Positions 1 through 5,541 of a stretch of 6,180 nt of DNA are shown piece by piece. The stretch's first letter is position 1. The number at the start of each line of letters is the position of its first letter. Below the pieces are notes generated by a model that did no database searches, had not been told where the DNA came from, and was given only the letters and a program-made list of their open reading frames with translations. The position numbers were made by a program, and so were the translations under genes. Source of the DNA: an uncultured Collinsella sp. (GTDB lineage: Bacteria; Actinomycetota; Coriobacteriia; Coriobacteriales; Coriobacteriaceae); contig UQSC01000107.1 in the NCBI GenBank assembly GCA_900543615.1, forward strand, positions 1 to 6,180, given 5' to 3'.

Positions 1-26
1 GGCTCGGAGATGTGTATAAGAGACAG
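1..26 (+). other. Residual Nextera (Tn5) sequencing adapter, not genomic
   Basis: Bases 8-26 read AGATGTGTATAAGAGACAG, the 19-bp Tn5 mosaic end used in Nextera libraries. The seven bases before it (GGCTCGG) match the end of the Nextera read-2 adapter arm. This is library DNA left on the end of an assembled contig, not a natural transposon end, because the flanking bases are the synthetic arm. An apparent GTG start at 12 lies in this adapter and is not biological. Confidence 0.96.
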
Positions 27-290
27 ACCCTCGATGACACCTCGCTGCCTTACGAACGTTTCGTTCGCCACCTGCAGTTTTTCGCACAGCGAGCGCTCGA
101 TCCTACGGCCGGGCAAATCAATGGCGACGCGCTGTTCCGAATCGATGAAACGGCGTATCCGTGTGCATTCTCGTGCGCGGACGCCATAGCCGCCCACTTG
201 TCGTCTACCTATAACGTTGTCGTTACCAATGCCGAGAAGAGTTATCTCGCGTATCACATTGTTAACCTGCTTGGAGAACCTGGTCTCTAG
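27..290 (+). CDS. BglG/LicT-family transcription antiterminator, C-terminal PRD2 fragment (5' truncated)
   Basis: Only the last 87 residues remain; the 5' part is lost at the contig end. The fragment matches the second PTS regulation domain (PRD2) of BglG/LicT antiterminators: a helix of the type LPYERFVRHLQFFAQR near the start and YLAYHIVNLL near the end. The two PRD2 phosphorylation-site histidines are visible at bases 69-71 and 255-257, 62 residues apart, which equals the H207-H269 spacing of Bacillus LicT. Proteins of this family bind a ribonucleic antiterminator (RAT) hairpin in the leader of sugar operons and let transcription continue. HPr and EIIB phosphorylate the PRDs to tune this. 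The missing part should hold the RNA-binding CAT domain and PRD1. It lies 99 bp upstream of a PTS EIICB gene on the same strand, so it probably controls that transporter. A PRD-containing activator of the LevR/MtlR type is less likely, because the protein ends right after PRD2. Confidence 0.88.
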   Translation, partial: TLDDTSLPYERFVRHLQFFAQRALDPTAGQINGDALFRIDETAYPCAFSCADAIAAHLSSTYNVVVTNAEKSYLAYHIVNLLGEPGL

Positions 291-389
291 GCATAACGTG
301 TCCACACATCGATTGATATAAGGCAAGGCTCACGGTCTTGTCCAGGGCACATCTGTCTTAATTTGCGGAAAAGGAAGGGGAGTACCGCT
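291..389 (+). other. Intergenic spacer between antiterminator and EIICB; no clear RAT or terminator
   Basis: This 99-bp spacer holds one weak inverted repeat, GGCAAG (322-327) with CTTGTC (337-342), 6 bp including one G-U pair and a 9-nt loop. It has no T-run and does not resemble the LicT/BglG RAT consensus. A TATAAG hexamer at 317-322 lacks a convincing -35 partner. The simplest reading is that EIICB is read through from the antiterminator gene, with the RAT site upstream of that gene and outside the window. Confidence 0.4.
371..382 (+). promoter_or_regulatory. Ribosome binding site setting the EIICB start
   Basis: The purine run AAGGAAGGGGAG lies about 7 nt before the ATG at 390. It favours that start over an in-frame TTG at 363, which has no purine-rich site before it and would add nine basic/polar residues. 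Confidence 0.75.
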
Positions 390-2006
390 ATGACCGCAAA
401 AAAGAAGTTCAATTTCAAAGCGCCGTTGGAGGTGTTCGCGAAGTCGATCGTCCAGCCGATGATGTATCTCTCGGTTGCCGGCATCCTGCTCATCGTGGGC
501 ATCATTCTGACCAACAAGACCATCTGCGCCATGATCCCTGTGCTGGGCTTCGGTCCGTTCCAGCTTGTGGGCGCCGTTGTCTATCAGTCGCTGATGTTTA
601 TCATCAACAACCTCTCGATTCTGTTCTGCGTGGGCATCGCCGGCGCCATGGCAAAGAAGAACAAGGGCCATGCTTCGCTGATCGCCCTGATGTCGTTCTT
701 CCTGTTCCTGCAGGCTAACAACATCGTGCTCAACGCCACCGGCTCTCTTGCCGATGCGAACGGCATGCTCGGTCTTACCGGAACCGGCCAGGCCACCGTT
801 ATGGGCATTCAGGTGCTCGATACCGGCGTGTTTGGCGGCATCATCCTTGGTTGCATCACCGGTGCCGTGTTCAACAAGTACTCGAACAAGCAGTTCCCCA
901 TTGCCCTTTCGATGTTCTCGGGCGTTCGCTTCCCGTTCCTGATCATGATCATCATTTCCTGGATCATGGGCGCTGGCTTCTGCATCATTTGGCCTCCGGT
1001 TCAGGGTGCCATCTCCCCCGTCGCCGGTATTATTAAGGAATCCGGCAACATCGGCCTCTTTATCTACGGCATGCTCAACAAGCTGCTCGTTCCCACCGGT
1101 CTGCACCACCTCATCTACACCCCGTTCCAGTTCTCCGATGTGGGTGGCACCCTGACGCTGGGCGATCAGGTTATCGCCGGTGCCTACCCCATCCGTGTCG
1201 CCGAGATGGCAATGACGGGTCAGCCCTTCTCCGATAGCACCTACTTCAACAGCTATACCTTTAACAACCTGTGGCCCTACATCGGTATCGGTCTCGCCTT
1301 CATCGTCACCGCTTACAAGGGGAACAAGGATAAGACCAAAGCTGTTATCATCCCGCTGATCATCACCGCCGTGCTCTCCTGTGTCACCGAGCCCATGGAC
1401 TTCCTCTTTGTCTTTGCCGCTCCCGTGCTCTTTGTCGTTCACTCGGTTCTTTCCGGCATCTTCCTGGTCCTGCTCAAGGTCCTCTCCGTGCCCGCTTCGA
1501 CTGCAGGCGGCATCATCAACATCGTGGTTTCCAACCTGGTCCTCGGTGTCGATAAGACCAACTGGCCGGTTATGCTGGTGCTTGGAGTCGTCAACGCCGC
1601 TCTGTACTTCTTCCTCTTCACCTTCCTCATCAAGAAGCTCAACCTTCACACGCCTGGTCGCGAGGAGGAGTCCGAGCTCGCCGAGTCCGTTGCCGAGGGC
1701 GAGGCCGCCGCGTCTGTCGCGGTGAAGCAGGGCGCTGTTGCCGCGGCTCCCGCAGAGGGCGTCGACGCAGGTATTGCCGACCTGGTCGCAGGTCTTGGTG
1801 GCAAGGACAACATCGAGGAGCTCGAGAACTGCTTTACGCGTCTCCGCGTGAACGTTAAGAACCCGGACCTCATCAATGAGGACCTCATCAACCACGTGCC
1901 CAACAGCGGCATCAACCGCAACGGCAATAATATCCAGATCATCTTTGGCATGAAGGTCGCCGAGATGCGCGACAAAGTCGAGAACGCAATTGAGAAGGAG
2001 CAGTAA
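390..2006 (+). CDS. PTS alpha-glucoside-type transporter, EIICB (membrane permease plus phosphotransfer domain)
   Basis: A 538-residue inner-membrane protein that imports a sugar and phosphorylates it on the way in. Residues from about 20 to 420 form the EIIC permease, with many hydrophobic helices, a GLHH motif (His239-His240) and the TEP motif (residues 333-335) characteristic of the glucose-superfamily EIIC. An Ala/Glu-rich linker (about 424-463) leads to the C-terminal EIIB domain (about 464-538). There, Cys481 in the sequence NCFTRLRV is the expected phospho-cysteine. Length and C-then-B order match single-chain EIICB proteins such as GlvC/MalP of Bacillus and MalB of Fusobacterium. The substrate class (maltose or related alpha-glucosides) is inferred mainly from the GH4 6-phospho-alpha-glucosidase 3 bp downstream. 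No EIIA domain is fused and none is encoded next door, so phosphate must come from an EIIA elsewhere. Regulation is probably by the antiterminator upstream. The exact sugar cannot be read from sequence. Confidence 0.92.
   Translation: MTAKKKFNFKAPLEVFAKSIVQPMMYLSVAGILLIVGIILTNKTICAMIPVLGFGPFQLVGAVVYQSLMFIINNLSILFCVGIAGAMAKKNKGHASLIALMSFFLFLQANNIVLNATGSLADANGMLGLTGTGQATVMGIQVLDTGVFGGIILGCITGAVFNKYSNKQFPIALSMFSGVRFPFLIMIIISWIMGAGFCIIWPPVQGAISPVAGIIKESGNIGLFIYGMLNKLLVPTGLHHLIYTPFQFSDVGGTLTLGDQVIAGAYPIRVAEMAMTGQPFSDSTYFNSYTFNNLWPYIGIGLAFIVTAYKGNKDKTKAVIIPLIITAVLSCVTEPMDFLFVFAAPVLFVVHSVLSGIFLVLLKVLSVPASTAGGIINIVVSNLVLGVDKTNWPVMLVLGVVNAALYFFLFTFLIKKLNLHTPGREEESELAESVAEGEAAASVAVKQGAVAAAPAEGVDAGIADLVAGLGGKDNIEELENCFTRLRVNVKNPDLINEDLINHVPNSGINRNGNNIQIIFGMKVAEMRDKVENAIEKEQ
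1995..2000 (+). promoter_or_regulatory. Ribosome binding site of the GH4 gene inside the EIICB coding end
   Basis: AAGGAG sits 9 nt before the ATG at 2010 and within the last codons of EIICB. Stop and start are separated by only 3 nt (2007-2009), so translation of the two genes is probably coupled. Confidence 0.75.
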
Positions 2007-2009
2007 ACA

Positions 2010-3392
2010 ATGATCATTACTCTGTGTGGTGGCGGATCCACCTTTACCCCCGGCATCGTCAAGTCCATCGCCCTGCGCAAGGACGAGCTCGATGTTGACG
2101 AGATTCGTCTGTACGACATCAACGAGGAACGCCAGCGCAAGATCGGCGTGCTCGTGGACTGGATTTTGCATGAGGACCTCGGCCTGGACATCAAGCTCAC
2201 GGTGACAACCGACAAGGAGACTGCTTTTACGGATGCCAGCTTCGTGTTTGCCCAGATGCGCGTGGGCGGCTACGCCATGCGCGAACAGGACGAGAAGATT
2301 CCGCTGCGTCACGGCTGCGTGGGTCAGGAGACTTGCGGTTGCGGCGGCCTTGCCTACGGCATGCGCACCATCTTCCCCATGGTCGAGCTGATCGATGACG
2401 TTGAGAAGTACGCCAAGAAGGACTACTGGATTCTCAACTACTCCAACCCTGCCGCCATCGTCTCCGAGGGCTGCCGTGTGCTGCGTCCCAACGCTCGCAT
2501 CATCAACATCTGCGACATGCCGATCGCGATCATCGACGTGGTTTGCGCCGCGCTCGATATCGACAAGAAGGATGTTGAGTACGATTACTTTGGCCTCAAC
2601 CACTTTGGTTGGTTCACCTCGATCCGCCACAAGGGCGAGGAGGTCCTGCCGCAGCTGCGCGAGTACATCAAGGAGCATGAGATTCTGCTGCCCGATTCTT
2701 ACCTCAAGGGCATGGGCTCGCTCATGGCAAAGAAGCCCGAGGAGACCGCCGACGAGCATCCCGAGCAGAACCGTCACACCAAGGGCAGCTGGTACTACGT
2801 TTGGAAGGGCGAGTACGAGATCATGGAGTGCTTCCCGGAGTACCTGCCCAACACGTATCTGAACTACTACCTGCAGCAGAAGGAGTTCGTCGAGCATTCC
2901 AACCCCGAGCGCACCCGTGCGAATGAGGTTGAGGAGACGCGCGAGAAGAACCTCTTCGACGGCATCGACCACTACGAGAAGACGGGCGAGATCGACGAGA
3001 GCACGTTCTATGCGGGCAGCCACGGCGACTGGATTGCCGACCTGGCTATCGCTCTGAAGAACGATACCAAGCAGCGCTTCCTGGTCATTTGCGAGAACAA
3101 GGGCGCTATCCCCAACATGCCCTACGACGCTATGGTCGAGCTGCCTGCCTACATTGGCAAGAATGGCCCCGAGGTCATCAGCCGCGACAACATCCCTCTG
3201 TTCCAGCAGGGCCTCATGATGCAGCAGCTGAACTCCGAGAAGCTCGTGGTCGAGGCTACGATCGAGGGTTCGTACGAGAAGGCGCTCAAGGCCTTTACGC
3301 TGAACAAGACCGTGCCGTCGATGAAGGTTGCCAAGGAGGTTCTCGACGACATGATCGAGGCCAACAAGGGTTACTGGCCCGAGCTTAAGTAA
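2010..3392 (+). CDS. 6-phospho-alpha-glucosidase, glycoside hydrolase family GH4 (NAD+/Mn2+ dependent)
   Basis: A 460-residue cytoplasmic enzyme, close to the usual GH4 length of about 440-460. It should split phosphorylated alpha-glucosides such as maltose 6'-phosphate into glucose 6-phosphate and glucose, by the GH4 redox-elimination mechanism with NAD+ and a divalent metal. The N terminus carries a nucleotide-binding Rossmann loop (MIITLCGGGSTFTPGIV). Further GH4 hallmarks are the FVFAQMRVGG stretch, HGCVGQETCG, NYSNPAAIV, the CDMP motif (Cys168-Asp169) and GLNHFGW (His198). By comparison with GlvA of Bacillus, Cys168 and His198 should bind the metal and Asp169 should act as general acid. 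A tyrosine pair at 262-263 is a candidate for the catalytic base. CDMP marks the alpha-6-phosphoglucosidase branch (GlvA, MalH, AglB); 6-phospho-beta-glucosidases, alpha-galactosidases and glucuronidases carry other residues there. It directly follows the EIICB gene. Orthologue names differ by species, so no symbol is assigned. Confidence 0.94.
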   Translation: MIITLCGGGSTFTPGIVKSIALRKDELDVDEIRLYDINEERQRKIGVLVDWILHEDLGLDIKLTVTTDKETAFTDASFVFAQMRVGGYAMREQDEKIPLRHGCVGQETCGCGGLAYGMRTIFPMVELIDDVEKYAKKDYWILNYSNPAAIVSEGCRVLRPNARIINICDMPIAIIDVVCAALDIDKKDVEYDYFGLNHFGWFTSIRHKGEEVLPQLREYIKEHEILLPDSYLKGMGSLMAKKPEETADEHPEQNRHTKGSWYYVWKGEYEIMECFPEYLPNTYLNYYLQQKEFVEHSNPERTRANEVEETREKNLFDGIDHYEKTGEIDESTFYAGSHGDWIADLAIALKNDTKQRFLVICENKGAIPNMPYDAMVELPAYIGKNGPEVISRDNIPLFQQGLMMQQLNSEKLVVEATIEGSYEKALKAFTLNKTVPSMKVAKEVLDDMIEANKGYWPELK

Positions 3393-3424
3393 AAGCAACA
3401 GGGTCGCTGACCGCATACCTAGAG

Positions 3425-3462
3425 CAATGCCCCGTCCACGTGATTGCGTGGGCGGGGCATTG
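3425..3462 (+). terminator. Strong hairpin, probable terminator of the PTS/GH4 operon
   Basis: CAATGCCCCGTCCACG (3425-3440) pairs with CGTGGGCGGGGCATTG (3447-3462): 16 bp with one G-U wobble and a 6-nt loop, 32 bp after the GH4 stop. The following bases (TCATTTGG) are only a weak T-tract, so it may be a less efficient intrinsic terminator or an RNA 3'-end stabiliser. Confidence 0.75.
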
Positions 3463-3473
3463 TCATTTGGTGC

Positions 3474-3521
3474 AAGGAGTGTCCCTGGGTGCCGGCAGAA
3501 AAGGAACGTCCCTAAGTGCCG
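3474..3521 (+). repeat. Pair of 21-nt imperfect direct repeats
   Basis: Copy 1 (3474-3494) starts AAGGAGTGTCCC and copy 2 (3501-3521) starts AAGGAACGTCCC; both end in GTGCCG. They agree at 17 of 21 positions and start 27 nt apart. Copy 2 contains a near-palindromic core, AGGAACGTCCCT, matching its own reverse complement at 10 of 12 positions. The role is unknown: they could be a dispersed intergenic repeat family or paired protein-binding sites. Confidence 0.6.
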
Positions 3522-3528
3522 CATTGTG

Positions 3529-3544
3529 GGTAACGCGTTTTACC
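3529..3544. promoter_or_regulatory. Possible operator: GGTAA-N6-TTACC dyad centred on CG
   Basis: GGTAACGC | GTTTTACC has perfect 5-bp outer arms and a central CG; the half-sites match at 6 of 8 positions. Even-spaced dyads with a central CG are typical of LacI-family operators, but other regulators cannot be excluded. It lies 165 bp upstream of the flavoprotein gene, within the likely promoter zone. Confidence 0.3.
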
Positions 3545-3623
3545 AAATATGGCATTTATCTGCGGTAATGTTCTATTTCACCGCTGAGGGTGACATTTCA
3601 TGCCGCCTGCCGAACTGCGTGGA

Positions 3624-3644
3624 GACCTAACAACTTTTTAGGTC
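3624..3644 (+). other. Short hairpin in the probable leader of the hydrogenase operon
   Basis: GACCTAA (3624-3630) and TTAGGTC (3638-3644) form a perfect 7-bp stem with a 7-nt loop. The T-run lies within the loop and right arm rather than after the stem, so it is not a normal terminator. It could be a protein-binding dyad or a leader RNA structure. Confidence 0.35.
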
Positions 3645-3695
3645 AGTGTTGTGCGTGTAGCAATTTCGCCCGGCCTCGCCTCCGGGCTGCCATGT

Positions 3696-3704
3696 GAGAG
3701 GGGA
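3696..3704 (+). promoter_or_regulatory. Ribosome binding site choosing the ATG at 3709
   Basis: GAGAGGGGA ends 4 nt before the ATG at 3709. An in-frame GTG at 3694 precedes this site and has no site of its own, and a later ATG at 3724 is too far from it, so 3709 is the best start. Confidence 0.7.
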
Positions 3705-3708
3705 TCTT

Positions 3709-5541
3709 ATGGCTCGACTGCATGTAATGGAACGCAGCCACGCTCAGGCCGTCATGGACGACCTGCACGATGCGCTCGGACGTCGTCTGGCGGTGAGCTC
3801 GCTCGCCCCGTGTCCCGTGGAGTTTACGGCAGCGCTCGTCAACCTGTGCTCCACCCAGAGCTGCGGCAAGTGCACGCCCTGCCGCGTGGGCCTGAGCGCG
3901 CTGAGCGACCTGCTCGCTGATGTGCTCGAAGGGCGCGCCGATGAGTCCACGCTCAACCTGATTGAGCGCACCGCCCGCACCATCTACCTTTCGAGCGACT
4001 GCGCCATCGGCTACGAAGCTGGCGCCATGGCACTCACGGCTATTCGCGGCTTTCGCGACGATTTTGAGCACCACATCCGCGAGCACTCCTGCGGCTTTGA
4101 CCGCGAGGCTCGCGTCCCGTGTGTCTCGGGCTGCCCGGCGCACGTCGACATTCCCGGTTACATTTCGCTCGTCGAGGCAGGCCGTTATGCCGACGCCGTC
4201 AAGGTCATCCGCAAGAACAACCCGCTACCGCTCGTCTGTGGCCTGGTGTGCGAGCATCCCTGCGAGATGCATTGCCGCCGTGGCATGGTCGATGATCCCA
4301 TGAACATCCTTGCCCTTAAGCGTTTTGCCGTTGAGCACAGTGACCTCAACGACCACAAGCCGCATGTAGTGGACAACACCGGTAAGCGCGTCGCCGTGAT
4401 CGGCGGCGGCCCGGCCGGCCTTTCCTGTGCCTACTACCTGGCCGTGATGGGTCATAAGGTGACCATCTTTGAGCAGCGCCACCACCTGGGCGGCATGCTG
4501 CGCTATGGCATTCCCAGCTACCGTCTGCCGCGCGAGCGCCTGCAGGCCGAGATCGACTGGATCTTGAGCGCCGGCATCGACGTTGAGCTCGATCACTCCG
4601 TCAACGGCGAGGAGCTTGCCCGCCTGCGCGACGAGTTCGATGCCGTCTACCTGGCCATCGGTGCCCACAGCGATAAGAAGCTCGGCCTTCCGGGCGAAGA
4701 GGCGCCCGGCGTGGAGTCGGCCGTCAAGATGCTGCGTGCCATTGGAGACGACGAACTGCCCGACCTGAGCGGCCAGCGCGTGTGCGTCATCGGCGGCGGC
4801 AACGTGGCCATGGACGTGGCGCGCTCTGCCGTGCGCTGCGGCGCCGAAAAGGTGAGCATCGTCTACCGCCGTCGCATCTGCGATATGACGGCTCAGGACG
4901 CCGAAATCGCCGGCGCCCAGGCCGAGGGTTGCGAGGTTCTGGAGCTCACGGCGCCGCTCGCCATCGAGACGGGCGAAGATGGTCGCGTGAGCGGCCTGCG
5001 CGTGCAACCGCAGATTATCGGCGAGCCCCGTCGCGGTCGTCCGGCCCCGCGTGCCGCCGCGACGCCCGAGCGCGTCATCCCCTGCGAGCGCGTGTTTGTT
5101 GCCATTGGCCAGGACATCGACTCCAAGCCGTTTGAGGACATGGGCATCGCCTGCAAGTGGGGTCGCGTCATCACCGATTCGGACGGCGCCGTGCCCAACT
5201 TCGATGGCCTCTTTAGCGGCGGTGACTGCCAGACCGGCCCCGCCACCGTCATCCGCGCCATCAATGCCGGCCGCGTGGCTTCGGCAAATATCGACCGCTA
5301 CCTTGGTTTCGACCACAAGATCAAGCTCGAGGTTGAGCTGCCGACCGTCCAGTTTAAGGGCAAGCATGAGTGCGGCCGCTGCGAGTTGGGCGAGCGCGAG
5401 GCCGGCGAGCGCATCCACGACTGGAATCTGGTCGAACAGGGCCTTACCGAGGAGGAGGCACGCCAAGAGGCGAGTCGCTGCCTGCGTTGCGACCACTTTG
5501 GCTTTGGCGCGTTCCGCGGAGGGAGGAACCTGGAATGGTAG
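3709..5541 (+). CDS. Iron-sulfur flavoprotein: NuoF-type [4Fe-4S] domain fused to GltD/NfnB-like FAD/NAD(P)H oxidoreductase
   Basis: A 610-residue soluble electron-transfer protein, probably the NAD(P)H-reactive partner of the hydrogenase encoded next. (1) Residues 1 to about 115 resemble the C-terminal iron-sulfur part of NuoF/51-kDa: SCGKCTPCR gives Cys52, Cys55 and Cys58, with Cys98 40 residues on, the NuoF cluster-N3 pattern. The NuoF NADH/FMN domain is absent. (2) Residues 125-210 match the two-cluster domain of GltD, NfnB and dihydropyrimidine dehydrogenase: Cys138 and Cys142 (CVSGCPA), then Cys177, 181, 185 and 189 (VCGLVCEHPCEMHCRR). (3) An FAD Rossmann motif, GGGPAGL (232-238), and (4) a nucleotide-binding GGGNVAMD (362-369) followed by VYRRR, with FAD closure near FSGGDCQTGPAT. 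(5) A C-terminal tail with two CxxC pairs (Cys555/558 and 591/594) could hold another cluster. It is not glutamate synthase itself: no large subunit is nearby and the fusion differs. NADH versus NADPH, and any bifurcation, cannot be decided from sequence. Its stop overlaps the next start. Confidence 0.88.
   Translation: MARLHVMERSHAQAVMDDLHDALGRRLAVSSLAPCPVEFTAALVNLCSTQSCGKCTPCRVGLSALSDLLADVLEGRADESTLNLIERTARTIYLSSDCAIGYEAGAMALTAIRGFRDDFEHHIREHSCGFDREARVPCVSGCPAHVDIPGYISLVEAGRYADAVKVIRKNNPLPLVCGLVCEHPCEMHCRRGMVDDPMNILALKRFAVEHSDLNDHKPHVVDNTGKRVAVIGGGPAGLSCAYYLAVMGHKVTIFEQRHHLGGMLRYGIPSYRLPRERLQAEIDWILSAGIDVELDHSVNGEELARLRDEFDAVYLAIGAHSDKKLGLPGEEAPGVESAVKMLRAIGDDELPDLSGQRVCVIGGGNVAMDVARSAVRCGAEKVSIVYRRRICDMTAQDAEIAGAQAEGCEVLELTAPLAIETGEDGRVSGLRVQPQIIGEPRRGRPAPRAAATPERVIPCERVFVAIGQDIDSKPFEDMGIACKWGRVITDSDGAVPNFDGLFSGGDCQTGPATVIRAINAGRVASANIDRYLGFDHKIKLEVELPTVQFKGKHECGRCELGEREAGERIHDWNLVEQGLTEEEARQEASRCLRCDHFGFGAFRGGRNLEW
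5518..5528 (+). promoter_or_regulatory. Ribosome binding site of the hydrogenase gene within the preceding gene
   Basis: The purine run GGAGGGAGGAA lies about 7 nt before the ATG at 5535 and inside the last codons of the flavoprotein gene. It selects 5535 over the in-frame ATG at 5592, which has no such site. Confidence 0.75.

Larger units (their letters stand above)
3393..3708 (+). other. Intergenic region between the sugar operon and the hydrogenase operon
   Basis: A 316-bp stretch without a credible gene. It holds, in order, a strong terminator-like hairpin (3425-3462), two 21-nt imperfect direct repeats (3474-3521), a CG-centred dyad (3529-3544), an AT-richer block (about 3538-3580) where a promoter would be expected but no convincing -35/-10 pair can be picked, a 7-bp hairpin (3624-3644), a 6-bp GC hairpin (3668-3687) and the ribosome binding site of the next gene. 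A 67-codon open frame at 3427-3630 begins inside the hairpin, lacks a ribosome binding site and resembles no family, so it is not called. Confidence 0.7.

Noticed and set aside
8..26. Natural Tn5/IS50 transposon end
   Set aside because: The 19-bp mosaic end is preceded by the synthetic Nextera arm, and no transposase gene follows.
322..342. Possible RAT antiterminator hairpin before EIICB
   Set aside because: It has only six pairs including a wobble, an unsuitable loop, no overlapping terminator with a T-run and no match to the LicT/BglG RAT pattern.
363..389. Upstream TTG start extending EIICB by nine residues
   Set aside because: There is no ribosome binding site before it. The strong purine run at 371-382 fits the ATG at 390.
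330..3524. A 1064-codon open frame on the minus strand across both sugar genes
   Set aside because: It lies antisense to two genes with clear family motifs that share one reading phase. Its product is a repetitive Leu/Val/Asp/His-rich chain with no recognisable domain. Such long antisense frames arise from codon bias in GC-rich genes.
3525..3553. Promoter with -35 TTGTGG and -10 TATGGC
   Set aside because: Spacing is 17 bp, but both hexamers match the consensus poorly; it cannot be told apart from chance.
3427..3630. A 67-codon + strand open frame in the intergenic region
   Set aside because: Its start lies within the terminator stem, there is no ribosome binding site and the product resembles nothing recognised. 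It runs through the repeats and the dyad.
3643..4143. A 166-codon minus-strand open frame at the start of the flavoprotein gene
   Set aside because: It is antisense to the NuoF-type cysteine motif and the CVSGCPA motif, and its product is Ala/Arg-rich without recognisable domains.
4225..5496. A 423-codon open frame on the minus strand inside the flavoprotein gene
   Set aside because: It is fully antisense to the conserved FAD/NAD(P)H domains, has an Ala/Leu/Asp/His-rich composition and shows no family motif.
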